A stretch of 38,373 bases of DNA, taken from positions 1 through 38,373 of the IMG/VR virus record IMGVR_UViG_3300047678_000019. The stretch is one strand, 5' to 3'. Shown piece by piece: positions 1 to 6,757 of this stretch (position 1 is its first letter; each line of letters begins with the position of its first letter). The DNA comes from a virus. Made by a program: the position numbers and the translations under genes. A model generated the notes under the pieces. The model saw only the letters and a list, made by a program, of their open reading frames with translations. It was not told the origin of the DNA and searched no databases.

Positions 1-44
1 ATGCGCCCCCATTGGTTGTGACAGGCTGGCTTGGGCGGGATCAT
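1..44 (-). CDS. 5' end of the unknown early protein, duplicated by the end repeat (partial)
   Basis: This is the first 14 codons of the gene that is complete at 37940-38260, cut by the window edge. Its start codon overlaps the stop of the CII-like gene (ATGA). The one mismatch between the repeat copies changes codon 5: Lys here, Arg in the complete copy. Confidence 0.6.
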   Translation of the reverse strand, partial: MIPPKPACHNQWGR

Positions 45-157
45 TCATCACCGCCCGAAAGCAGATGCGGCGCGTTCTCAAGAACGTGCGAATAAACGTG
101 GCGCAGGAATTTCAATTCTGCGGGATCAACGCAAATCTTTTCGATAGCGACCAGCTT
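1..157. repeat. Left copy of terminal direct repeat (circular junction)
   Basis: These 157 bases recur at the right end (38217-38373) with a single mismatch: T at 31 versus C at 38247. A repeat this short and this exact is what an assembler leaves when a circular genome is opened. It is too short for typical headful terminal redundancy, although a true terminal repeat cannot be excluded. The repeat contains most of the CII-like gene 3' end and the start of the next gene. Confidence 0.95.
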
Positions 158-337
158 GAGGCCAGCGTGCGCGGCGATGCGTAGAACGCGCTCTGCGTGT
201 TCGCTGTCTCTGGATATTGTCGAAGGGTTTACTTCGAGAGCCGCAGCGATGTGGACGCCCTGCCCTTGCAGTTTTGCAAGGTAGCTCGAATATGATTTGC
301 GGGCTATTGAGTCGCGGTCGTGATTTGATGTGGTCAT
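41..337 (-). CDS. CII-like transcriptional activator
   Basis: A 98-residue protein, the size of lambda CII, with a helix-turn-helix at about residues 28-45 (GVHIAAALEVNPSTISR) followed by a helical C-terminal part. In lambda, CII activates repressor and integrase promoters to establish lysogeny. Its place fits: second gene of the rightward early operon, directly after the Cro-like gene and before the replication genes. I prefer the ATG at 337; a TTG at 379 is in frame but adds an unlikely leader. The Shine-Dalgarno is weak. Its stop overlaps the next gene's start. The family call rests on the HTH and gene position, so another small phage HTH regulator is possible. Confidence 0.6.
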   Translation of the reverse strand: MTTSNHDRDSIARKSYSSYLAKLQGQGVHIAAALEVNPSTISRDSEHAERVLRIAAHAGLKLVAIEKICVDPAELKFLRHVYSHVLENAPHLLSGGDE

Positions 338-431
338 GGTTAAGCCACACACAGCGAATAAAAGAGCGCCGAAGCGCAATCACCCAGCCAATCGGAGGGA
401 GTCCGAACTGCCTGCTGGGTGCGAGGGTTCA

Positions 432-617
432 TTAAGCTGCCTTTCGCGCTTTAGGGACGGGGCCGAAAACGTCAGGGCGAATCACCTTGAGGTACATGAG
501 CCGCGCTCTAGGGATTCCCTTGGATTTCCACTCGGAAACCGATGGCGTTTTTACTTGGCAAAGCCTTGCGACTTCGCTTGTCCCGCCGAGGCGATCAATG
601 ATTTCTGAATCAGTCAT
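432..617 (-). CDS. Cro-like repressor (YdaS/Cro family HTH)
   Basis: A 61-residue protein whose body is almost entirely a helix-turn-helix: IIDRLGGTSEVARLCQV, then the recognition helix TPSVSEWKSKG. This is typical of the YdaS/Cro-like family. It is divergent from the S24 repressor and would be the first gene transcribed from the rightward early promoter, where it should oppose the lysogenic repressor by binding the shared operators. The ATG at 617 is chosen because the protein begins there as in relatives. The predicted transcription start from the -10 at 625-630 falls on or within two bases of this ATG, so the message would be leaderless. Confidence 0.75.
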   Translation of the reverse strand: MTDSEIIDRLGGTSEVARLCQVKTPSVSEWKSKGIPRARLMYLKVIRPDVFGPVPKARKAA

Positions 618-624
618 GCCGCCG

Positions 625-653
625 ATATTAGGTGCACCTATTCCATATGTCAA
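625..653 (-). promoter_or_regulatory. Early rightward promoter (PR-like) for the cro operon
   Basis: On the minus strand, TTGACA (653-648) is followed after exactly 17 bases by TAATAT (630-625), close to a consensus sigma-70 promoter. Both hexamers match those of the left early promoter at 1909-1937. The operator at 628-641 covers the -10 and that at 651-664 overlaps the -35, so repressor binding would block it. Confidence 0.85.
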
Positions 654-689
654 GGCCCGCCTAATCGTTCAAGGCTTAGGATTGCCTAA
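628..689. promoter_or_regulatory. Three tandem repressor/Cro operators (OR-like)
   Basis: Three copies of a 14-bp dyad, TTAGG-N4-CCTAA, lie at 628-641 (TTAGG TGCA CCTAT), 651-664 (CAAGG CCCG CCTAA, the weakest match) and 676-689 (TTAGG ATTG CCTAA, perfect). Their centres are 23 and 25 bp apart, close to the spacing of lambda OR1-OR3. The first two overlap the cro promoter; the third abuts the repressor start codon and overlaps the likely repressor promoter (a possible -10, TAGGAT, at 677-682). Two more copies sit at the left promoter, which supports these being the phage's own operators. Confidence 0.85.
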
Positions 690-690
690 T

Positions 691-1377
691 ATGAAAACAC
701 TGTCCGAAAGAGTGCTGGCCGCGATGGCTCACGCAAGAATTAACCAAGTGCAGTTAGCCGAGAGGATCGGTAAAGCCGCGCCGTCTGTGAATAATTGGGT
801 CACAGGAAAGACGCAATCACTCAAAGCAGATACGGCAATAGCAGCCGCGCAAGTTATGGGCGTATCGGTTGATTGGCTGGCTAACGGCAAAGGCCAAATG
901 CTAACCAACTCGGATGAGATTCGTGAGTCATTGGCCGAATACCAAGTAGCCCCCGCCCTTCACAAAATTCCGCTGTATTCATCCCGCGCAGCAATGGGAA
1001 CGGGCTTCGATTTGCAGGATCACGTTGACGTTGTAAAAATGATTGGCGTGAGTCTCGAAGGGCTACGCAAGCAAGCGAGATTCACTAAGCCTAACAACCT
1101 GGCCTTTATCACCGGCTTTGGCGATTCGATGCGCCCGACCTATGAGGATGGCGACGTATTGCTGATTGACCGAGGCGTGAACAACTGTGATGTTGACGGC
1201 ATCTATGCCTTCACCTGGAATCAAAAGTTTTTCATTAAGACGCTACAACGTAGGGCAAACGACCGAATATTGATTATCTCTGACAATAAAAAGTATGAGC
1301 CTGAATTGTTGCCAGATGGCGATGAGCTTATGATCGAGGGTAGAATTATTCTGGCTTGGAATGCGAGGAGACTTTGA
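691..1377 (+). CDS. CI-type repressor (XRE HTH plus S24 peptidase-like domain)
   Basis: A 228-residue lysogeny repressor. The N-terminal HTH spans about residues 5-63 (QLAERIGKAAPSVNNWV), and the S24/LexA-like domain about 93-225. The catalytic dyad is visible: Ser146 in GDSMRPT and Lys183 in FFIKTLQ. The linker reads SRAAMGTG at 98-105, so the usual Ala-Gly or Cys-Gly cleavage pair is not present. The ATG at 691 matches the N-terminus of relatives. It has no Shine-Dalgarno and directly follows an operator, suggesting a leaderless message as in lambda PRM. It should bind the TTAGG-N4-CCTAA operators on both sides. Its stop overlaps the lipoprotein start (TGATG). Confidence 0.92.
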   Translation: MKTLSERVLAAMAHARINQVQLAERIGKAAPSVNNWVTGKTQSLKADTAIAAAQVMGVSVDWLANGKGQMLTNSDEIRESLAEYQVAPALHKIPLYSSRAAMGTGFDLQDHVDVVKMIGVSLEGLRKQARFTKPNNLAFITGFGDSMRPTYEDGDVLLIDRGVNNCDVDGIYAFTWNQKFFIKTLQRRANDRILIISDNKKYEPELLPDGDELMIEGRIILAWNARRL

Positions 1378-1811
1378 TGAGAATTATTTTAGCCGCGCTG
1401 GTGTTGTCTGTTTCGGCCTGCGCCACTACGCAAACGCCATTCAATGAAGCCAAGAACGTGCCTGCGGATCGGCTGCTTGCGTATCAAACGAATATCTCCA
1501 GCAAGTCGGCAACAATCATCGTTACGAGAGACAGCGGATTCGTTGCCAGTGCTTGCTATCTAGCTCTAAATATCAATGGGAAGCTAGCTGCTAGATTGGC
1601 GACTGCTGAGACTGCACGATTCTATTTGCCTGCGGGAGAGCATACGTTGCGCGTTGATCGTGACCCCAGCGGCAACGGGCTTTGTGGGGTTGATGCAGAG
1701 TTCAATTCCACTAGGGAAACGAACCTAAAAAGTGGCGATGTAAAATATTTCCGCATAATGATTCCTGACGCGGAAGGATCGCCGGACATACAGAGAGTTG
1801 ATTCCCCGTAA
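1377..1811 (+). CDS. Lysogenic-conversion lipoprotein (DUF2846-like)
   Basis: A 144-residue lipoprotein. A short signal peptide ends in the lipobox VSAC, with Cys15 as the lipidated residue; Ala at +2 predicts sorting to the outer membrane in gammaproteobacteria. The rest resembles DUF2846-type domains: a beta strand with IIVTRDSG, then INGKLAARL and a PAGEHTLRV strand. Its start overlaps the repressor stop and has a strong GAGGAG Shine-Dalgarno, and a terminator follows. It should therefore be made together with the repressor in the lysogen. Prophage lipoproteins in this position often alter the host surface or block superinfection; that role is inferred here. Confidence 0.75.
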   Translation: MRIILAALVLSVSACATTQTPFNEAKNVPADRLLAYQTNISSKSATIIVTRDSGFVASACYLALNINGKLAARLATAETARFYLPAGEHTLRVDRDPSGNGLCGVDAEFNSTRETNLKSGDVKYFRIMIPDAEGSPDIQRVDSP

Positions 1812-1829
1812 AAAGCGAAGACACCGACA

Positions 1830-1854
1830 AAAGCCCGCCTAGAGCGGGTTTTTT
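1830..1854 (+). terminator. Terminator of the repressor-lipoprotein operon
   Basis: The stem CCCGC (1834-1838) and GCGGG (1844-1848), extended by flanking A-T pairs, has a 5-base loop and is followed by a T run at 1849-1854. It lies 19 bases after the lipoprotein stop and separates the lysogenic transcript from the left early promoter. Confidence 0.85.
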
Positions 1855-1895
1855 GTTGGGCGCAGCTAACCCATTGAATAACCGCACATCATTTA

Positions 1896-1937
1896 TTAGG
1901 CAAGCCTATTGACATAGATATTAGGAGCGCCTAATAT
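1896..1937 (+). promoter_or_regulatory. Early leftward-type promoter (PL-like) with two operators
   Basis: TTGACA (1909-1914), 17 bases, then TAATAT (1932-1937): the same hexamers as the cro promoter. Two operators overlap it: TTAGG CAAG CCTAT (1896-1909) touches the -35, and TTAGG AGCG CCTAA (1921-1934, perfect dyad) covers the spacer and -10. Their centres are 25 bp apart. Transcription should start near 1944 and read the recombination/integration operon when the repressor is absent. Confidence 0.88.
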
Positions 1938-1978
1938 ATCCCCATCGCCTCACTACAGAGGCATGACGGGAAGGAAAC

Positions 1979-2272
1979 ATGAGTTCACAGAACGCAATGG
2001 TCATCGGAGCCGCGCCAGCCTACGCAGCTCGGTTCATCCAAGAGGATGCGCTTGAAGCGGCGATAGACGCGCAGTTCGATGGCGTCACCGAGTCGGACGA
2101 AACGCTCGACAGCATCTTCAACGCGAAGGGCGAAGCGAACGATCTGATTCGCGCCTCACTCGCCACGCTCATCAATCCCAACTCGAACGACATTGACGCG
2201 ATGCGCGCAGCGGCGCGAGTGCGTTTCTACGCGGGGAAGTTGGTCAACGAATTCGCACAGGGGAAATTCTGA
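1979..2272 (+). CDS. Unknown early protein (first gene of left operon)
   Basis: I do not recognise this 97-residue protein. It is acidic in its first two thirds, predicted mainly helical, with no membrane segment and no clear motif. It has a good AAGGA Shine-Dalgarno and lies about 35 bases after the predicted start of the left early transcript. That is the position of lambda N, but it lacks an arginine-rich N-terminus, so I do not propose antitermination. Its stop overlaps the next start codon (TGATG). Confidence 0.7.
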   Translation: MSSQNAMVIGAAPAYAARFIQEDALEAAIDAQFDGVTESDETLDSIFNAKGEANDLIRASLATLINPNSNDIDAMRAAARVRFYAGKLVNEFAQGKF

Positions 2273-2424
2273 TGACCCGCCTCGACTACGCGCCACGCGA
2301 GCGCCGCATCCACATCAATCTCGAAACCATCAAGCGGGGCATCGCCACGTTCGTCCTGTCTGCCTTCGCCATGTTTGTGCCGACTGTTCTGGTCGTCGAG
2401 ATCATCCGCTGGGTGCTGGCATGA
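2272..2424 (+). CDS. Small single-span membrane protein
   Basis: A 50-residue protein beginning MTRLDYAPRERRIHINL, with an Arg-rich N-terminus (likely cytoplasmic), then a hydrophobic helix at about residues 25-47 rich in Phe, Val, Leu and Ile. It is coupled on both sides: its ATG overlaps the previous stop and its stop overlaps the next ATG (ATGA). The function is unknown; small early membrane proteins of phages often affect superinfection or the host membrane. Confidence 0.6.
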   Translation: MTRLDYAPRERRIHINLETIKRGIATFVLSAFAMFVPTVLVVEIIRWVLA

Positions 2425-2708
2425 CCGCCCTCGCCCGTCGCACCGATCCGCAGAGCAGCCATGAGGCCGCACGGCAGATGACCCTGACAGGCATGGGCTT
2501 CAAGCAGCGCGAAGAAGTGCTGGATTTGGTGCGGCGCTTTCCGGGCCACACCAGCTTGGAGCTTGCCGCCCTGCCCTGCGCCACGCTCGATCGCTACCAG
2601 ATCGCACGCAGAACCGCCGAGCTTGCTAAGACCAATCAGATACGCGCCGGAGCCACGCGAACCGATTACGCAACCGGAAGGCCGAGCGTCACTTGGTATC
2701 CCATTTAA
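2421..2708 (+). CDS. Winged-helix-like phage protein
   Basis: A 95-residue protein with a pattern typical of a winged-helix domain: an HTSLELA helix, then LDRYQIARRTAELAKTNQIRAG as recognition helix and turn, and ATGRPSVTWYPI as the wing and end. Similar small proteins occur in many proteobacterial phages without a known role. The start ATG overlaps the upstream stop. Alternative starts upstream are in frame but lie inside the previous genes. It may be a regulator of early genes; this is inference from fold only. Confidence 0.6.
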   Translation: MTALARRTDPQSSHEAARQMTLTGMGFKQREEVLDLVRRFPGHTSLELAALPCATLDRYQIARRTAELAKTNQIRAGATRTDYATGRPSVTWYPI

Positions 2709-2718
2709 CGGAGGTTTT

Positions 2719-3462
2719 ATGAACGCAATTGCACAGATTCAACCCGCGACACGCGGCAACGTAGCGTCCAAGCTGGCGGCCCGCTTCGGGCTGGACGAAA
2801 ACATTTTTATGTCCACCATCAAGGCGACGGTATTCAAGAACGCCAGCGACGCGCAGATGGCTGCGCTGATGGTCGTGTCAGATCAGTACGGATTAAACCC
2901 GTTCACCAAGGAAATCTACGCATTCCCCGACAAGAACAACGGCATCGTGCCGGTGGTCGGCGTGGACGGGTGGAGTCGCATCATCAACTCGCATCCGCAG
3001 TTCGATGGCATGTCATTTGAAGAATCGAACGAGTCCTGCAAGTGCATCATTTTCCGCAAAGATCGGGCGCACCCAATCAGCGTCACCGAGTATATGGCCG
3101 AGTGCAAGCGCGAAGCTGGCCCTTGGAAGTCTCACCCGCGCCGGATGCTGCGCCACAAGGCGATGATCCAGTGCGCCCGCCTCGCCTTCGGGTTTGCGGG
3201 CATCTATGACCCTGACGAAGCCGAACGAATCATTGAGGCCACTGGCGGCGACGAACCGCGCGTCATCGCAACCGTCGAGCCGCAGACAAAACCCTTCTAT
3301 CCGCAAGACCAGTTCGATACCAACTTCCCTGCATGGGAGAAGTTAATCAAGGCCGGCAAGAAAACAGCCGACGCACTGATTGCAATGGTTGAGAGCAAAG
3401 CGCCTCTCACCGTAGACCAAAAGCAAATCATCAAGGACATCAAAGTGGAGAACGCGCAATGA
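2719..3462 (+). CDS. bet: Single-strand annealing recombinase, Bet/RecT family
   Basis: A 247-residue protein of the lambda Bet/RecT family. Family-typical blocks include QMAALMVVSDQYGLNPFTKEIYAFP near residues 53-77, a GVDGWSRIIN segment and the MLRHKAMIQCARLAFGF segment. It anneals complementary single strands made by the exonuclease encoded next. The ATG at 2719 is chosen because it has an excellent GGAGG Shine-Dalgarno and gives the normal Bet length; the open frame upstream overlaps another gene. Its stop overlaps the exonuclease start (ATGA), and SSB follows, giving a complete Red-like module. Confidence 0.93.
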   Translation: MNAIAQIQPATRGNVASKLAARFGLDENIFMSTIKATVFKNASDAQMAALMVVSDQYGLNPFTKEIYAFPDKNNGIVPVVGVDGWSRIINSHPQFDGMSFEESNESCKCIIFRKDRAHPISVTEYMAECKREAGPWKSHPRRMLRHKAMIQCARLAFGFAGIYDPDEAERIIEATGGDEPRVIATVEPQTKPFYPQDQFDTNFPAWEKLIKAGKKTADALIAMVESKAPLTVDQKQIIKDIKVENAQ

Positions 3463-5012
3463 AAACGATTGACCTAGTACAAGGCTCTGCGGAATGGCAC
3501 GCGCACCGCGCCAAGGCGCACAACGCCAGCGATGCGCCGATCATCATGGGTGTATCGCCATACGTTACACGCACGGCCCTAGTCAAACAAAAGGCTGTAG
3601 GCACAGAACGGGAGATTGATGCGGCGACTCAGAAGGTTTTTGACAAAGGCCACGAAGTCGAGCCGCTGCTGCGCGCAATGGCCGAGACGATCATCGGGCA
3701 AGACCTGTTTCCGATTGTCGGGGTGAGCGATGACGGCTTTTTCAGCGCCTCCTTCGATGGTGTGGTGATGGACGAAACCGTCATCTTTGAGGCGAAGCAA
3801 TACAACGCTGAAAAGATGGTCGAGGTTCACGAAGGCAGAATCCCGAAGGTTGATTACTGGCAGGTCGTGCATCAGTTCGCCGCCAACGAGTCGGCTGAAA
3901 AGTGTCTCTACATGGTGGGCGACGGAACGGAATCGGGTACGAATCACATCTGGATCAATCGTTCGGACATCGCCGCCGACATTCCGAAGCTGCGGGCCGC
4001 ATGGGTTCAATTCGATGCAGACGTTGCCGCCTACCAGCCGGAGGCCGCGAAGGTCGAGGCTGTTGGCCGCGCCCCTGGCGACTTGCCCGCGCTGTTCGTG
4101 CAATTGGCTGGCGGCGTACAAGCCACCAATCTGCCGGAGTTCAAGTCTGCAGCGATTGAAGTATTCCGCAGCATCAGAACCGATCTGAACACCGATGCCG
4201 ACTTTGCCGATGCTGAAAAAGCGGTTGGCTGGTGCAAGAAGGTCGAAGACAAGCTCAAGGCCGCGAAGGAAAACGCACAGGGCCAGATGGCTAGTGTGGA
4301 TGAGTTGTTCCGCGCCATTGATGAAATCAGCGCCGAGGCCCGCGCCAAGCGGCTAGAACTGGACAAGCTGGTAACGAATCGCAAAGAGGCGCTGCGCGTC
4401 GAGATCGTCAACAAGGCAAAGGCCGATGTTATCGCCCACGTAACAACACTAAACGAGTCGCTGCAAGGATTATTGTCGGCCCCTGCATCATTGGTTGGCG
4501 ATCTAACTCTCGCAATGAAGGGTAAGAAAACCCTGTCGAGCCTCAACGACGCCGCCGCGCAGGTTGTGGCAAATAACAAGATCATCGCCAGCCAGCAAGC
4601 GGAGCAGGTACGCGCCTCGCTGAAAATACTGGCCGACGCTGGACGCTCTGAATTGTTCCCTGACCGACAGACTTTAGCGTTCAAGAACGGAGACGATCTA
4701 CGCAACCTGATTGCCGCCCGCATTGCGGATGCCGATGCCAGAGAAAAGCAGCGTGCCGAAGACGCGCGCAAGGCCGATGCAGACAAGCTGGCCGCACAGA
4801 ATGCCGCGCCATTTGCACCCGCCCCGCCGCCTAGCGCCGTTGTTCAGCCGATGCCGGTCAAGGGCAAGAAGAAGCCCACGCGACCAACGGACGACGAAAT
4901 CATCGCGGCGCTTGCCCTGCACTTCCGTCAGCACGAAATGACCGTGATCGGCTGGCTGCTGGAAGTAAACCTTAACGACGCATCAACCCGCTATTCAAAG
5001 GAGTTCGCATAA
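3459..5012 (+). CDS. YqaJ/lambda-Exo-type exonuclease with long C-terminal extension
   Basis: A 517-residue protein. Residues 1-190 form a YqaJ nuclease: GSAEWHAHR near the N-terminus, FDKGHEVEP (61-69), Asp100 in SFDG, Glu111-Ala-Lys113 in FEAKQ, and the YWQVVHQ helix (133-139). These are the metal-binding and catalytic residues of the family, which degrades one strand of double-stranded DNA ends. Lambda Exo has only 226 residues. Here about 300 more follow: a helical, coiled-coil-like region (about 230-430), a proline-rich linker near 450, and a lysine-rich patch with an end domain (470-517). It overlaps bet by 4 bases and abuts SSB. Confidence 0.9.
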   Translation: MKTIDLVQGSAEWHAHRAKAHNASDAPIIMGVSPYVTRTALVKQKAVGTEREIDAATQKVFDKGHEVEPLLRAMAETIIGQDLFPIVGVSDDGFFSASFDGVVMDETVIFEAKQYNAEKMVEVHEGRIPKVDYWQVVHQFAANESAEKCLYMVGDGTESGTNHIWINRSDIAADIPKLRAAWVQFDADVAAYQPEAAKVEAVGRAPGDLPALFVQLAGGVQATNLPEFKSAAIEVFRSIRTDLNTDADFADAEKAVGWCKKVEDKLKAAKENAQGQMASVDELFRAIDEISAEARAKRLELDKLVTNRKEALRVEIVNKAKADVIAHVTTLNESLQGLLSAPASLVGDLTLAMKGKKTLSSLNDAAAQVVANNKIIASQQAEQVRASLKILADAGRSELFPDRQTLAFKNGDDLRNLIAARIADADAREKQRAEDARKADADKLAAQNAAPFAPAPPPSAVVQPMPVKGKKKPTRPTDDEIIAALALHFRQHEMTVIGWLLEVNLNDASTRYSKEFA

Positions 5013-5444
5013 ATGAAAGGCATCAACAAAGTGATTCTTGTCGGCAATGTCGGCAAAGACCCCGAAACCCGCTACCTGCCGTCAGGCGAGGCCGTCACGA
5101 ATATCAGCATAGCGACATCGGAATCGTGGACAGATAAAACCACCAACGAGAAGAAAGAAAAAACCGAATGGCACAAGGTCGTTTTCTTCAAGAAGCTGGC
5201 CGAGATTGCGGGCCAGTATCTCAAGAAGGGTTCGCAGGTCTATGTCGAAGGCGCGCTGCGTACTCGTAAGTGGGAAAAAGACGGTGTTGACCATTACTCC
5301 ACTGAGATCGTCGCCAGCGAAATGCAGATGTTGGGCGGCAAGCCCGATGGTAATTCTAGTGAGCAGCGTAGCACCCGCCCAGCGCGTCAAGCCGAGCAGA
5401 CGAGCAACGAAACCAGCTTTGAAGATGACGCGATCCCGTTCTGA
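5013..5444 (+). CDS. ssb: Single-stranded DNA-binding protein
   Basis: A 143-residue SSB with the OB-fold N-terminus ([21 protein letters not shown]), the EWHKVVFF strand, [20 protein letters not shown], and the acidic C-terminal tail ending DDAIPF that recruits replication and repair partners. Its start directly follows the exonuclease stop. It should coat single strands produced during Red-type recombination and phage replication. Confidence 0.95.
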   Translation: MKGINKVILVGNVGKDPETRYLPSGEAVTNISIATSESWTDKTTNEKKEKTEWHKVVFFKKLAEIAGQYLKKGSQVYVEGALRTRKWEKDGVDHYSTEIVASEMQMLGGKPDGNSSEQRSTRPARQAEQTSNETSFEDDAIPF

Positions 5445-5445
5445 C

Positions 5446-5601
5446 ATGAACACGATCCGCACCATCACCCTGCCGCTGCTCTTGCTCTCGCTGATTCTTG
5501 GCTACCTAGGCGCGCACCTATCCTCCGGCGCGTGTGTACTCATGGCGATCCTCATCAGCGCCTGTGCTGCTGTTAGCTATCAAGATCAGGAGAGGAAGTG
5601 A
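5446..5601 (+). CDS. Small hydrophobic membrane protein
   Basis: A 51-residue protein with two close hydrophobic stretches, about residues 7-24 (ITLPLLLLSLILGYLGAH) and 28-44 (GACVLMAILISACAAVS), and a charged C-terminus (YQDQERK). It starts one base after the SSB stop codon. No family is recognised; a two-span inner-membrane peptide is the simplest reading. Confidence 0.55.
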   Translation: MNTIRTITLPLLLLSLILGYLGAHLSSGACVLMAILISACAAVSYQDQERK

Positions 5602-5602
5602 G

Positions 5603-6151
5603 GTGAGCACTTACATTGAAGGAATCGAATTCGTCATCGAGTATTGCTGCAACTGTCATATTCCTTTTGCGATGTCGCGCAGCTTTAAAGATGCGAGGCT
5701 CAAAGATCGGAAGTCGTTTCATTGTCCGGCTGGGCACGGCCAGTATTACACCGGAAAATCTGAGGAACAAAAACTTCGCGAAGAATTAGAGCGCAAGCAG
5801 GGTTTGCTAGATGCCGAGCGCGGAAAAGCCATCTTGCTCAAAAACGAGCGCGACGAAATCACCAAAGCCCACAAGCGGATGCGTACCCGCGTGATGAACG
5901 GCGTATGTCCTTGCTGCAATCGCACGTTCCAGAATCTCATGCAACACATGAAGACCGAGCACGCAGACTTCGGAGAACTGGATTTGAAAACGCTGCGCAC
6001 GGCTTACGGGCTAACGCAGGGAGCGGTAGCCAAGGAAATCGGCATCAAACCCGTTTATGTATCGCTTCTAGAGAATAAAAAACCAGTCCCAACTTATGCG
6101 AAACAGCGCGTTGATCTGTGGCTCGAAATAAATACCAAGGTCAAGCCATGA
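5603..6151 (+). CDS. Zinc-finger, coiled-coil and HTH protein
   Basis: A 182-residue protein with three parts. Residues 15-45 carry clustered Cys and His (CCNC at 15-18, then HC and H at 40-45), suggesting a zinc ribbon. Residues 53-97 are a charged coiled coil. Residues 102-120 form a C2H2-like finger (C102, C105, H115, H120), followed by an XRE-type helix-turn-helix (131-160: LRTAYGLTQGAVAKEIGIKP). The GTG at 5603 is chosen because it has an AGGAAG-type Shine-Dalgarno and directly follows the previous stop. It is likely DNA-binding, perhaps an early regulator; its target is unknown. Confidence 0.65.
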   Translation: MSTYIEGIEFVIEYCCNCHIPFAMSRSFKDARLKDRKSFHCPAGHGQYYTGKSEEQKLREELERKQGLLDAERGKAILLKNERDEITKAHKRMRTRVMNGVCPCCNRTFQNLMQHMKTEHADFGELDLKTLRTAYGLTQGAVAKEIGIKPVYVSLLENKKPVPTYAKQRVDLWLEINTKVKP

Positions 6152-6549
6152 CCCTAGAACAACAGATACGCGAGAAGTTGAAGCTGCGGGATGCGGCGAC
6201 GAAGGGGCCGTGGCACACCGACCATGACGGGCTATATGTAGATGCGGAAATCACGCACCCATTAGATTGGATTGTCGAATGTACAGACGCAGTACATAGC
6301 CGGGATGAGCGTCAGCAGCACAAGAATAATTGCGCCTTCATCGCCAGCGCACATGAAATGGCCGACCTGTTGGAACAGTGCCTTGGATTGGTGAGGGATA
6401 AGGAGCGTTTGGATTTCCTAGAAAGCGAGATGCAGCGTGAAGGTGGCGCTGCTGTGGCTGGCGTCCCCTTCCCGCGCTCATTGTTCCGACAGAACATGCC
6501 AATCACTCGCGCCGCCATTGACGCAGCAATAGGTGAATCCAATGGCTGA
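6148..6549 (+). CDS. Ead/Ea22-like protein
   Basis: A 133-residue protein with the recurring Ead/Ea22 phage pattern: LRDAATKGPWHTDHDG near the N-terminus, and CAFIASAHEMADLLEQCL in the middle. Lambda Ea22 lies in the same early-left region and is non-essential, with no defined activity. The start overlaps the previous stop (ATGA), so an earlier in-frame start is not used. The C-terminal 60 residues (RLDFLESEMQ...RAAIDAAIGE) resemble extensions found in some relatives. Confidence 0.65.
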   Translation: MTLEQQIREKLKLRDAATKGPWHTDHDGLYVDAEITHPLDWIVECTDAVHSRDERQQHKNNCAFIASAHEMADLLEQCLGLVRDKERLDFLESEMQREGGAAVAGVPFPRSLFRQNMPITRAAIDAAIGESNG

Positions 6550-6757
6550 ACACTTCACCTTCAACGGCATCACTCGCCTAGACCTGCCAGCAGACCGCGT
6601 GCTTGATAACGCTCCGCGCGGCATGGAGGGTGTGGTCATCATGGGCTATGACAAGGACGGCAACGAATACTTCGCGTCATCGTGGGCCGATGGCGGGACT
6701 CCGCTGTGGTTAATCGAGCGATTCAAACACCAGTTAATTTTCGGAGCGCAGGCATGA
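6542..6757 (+). CDS. Unknown small phage protein
   Basis: A 71-residue protein that I cannot assign. It contains GMEGVVIMGYDKDGNEYFASSWADGG, predicted as beta strands around a turn, followed by a helix (LWLIERFKHQLI). It overlaps the preceding gene by 8 bases and the following one by 4. It is soluble, slightly acidic and has no Cys or membrane segment. Confidence 0.6.
   Translation: MAEHFTFNGITRLDLPADRVLDNAPRGMEGVVIMGYDKDGNEYFASSWADGGTPLWLIERFKHQLIFGAQA

Noticed and set aside
1-157. Headful-type terminal redundancy
   Set aside because: At 157 bases the repeat is far shorter than usual headful redundancy and fits an assembly overlap of a circular genome better.
265-280. Inverted repeat CTTGCA-GTTT-TGCAAG inside the CII-like gene
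   Set aside because: It lies in coding sequence, lacks a T run, and the TTGC spacing (4 bases) is not the 6-base spacing of known CII sites. It is probably chance.
4031-4786. 251-residue minus-strand open frame opposite the exonuclease
   Set aside because: It is Ser/Ala/Arg-rich antisense frame opposite a clear family gene, in an operon running the other way.
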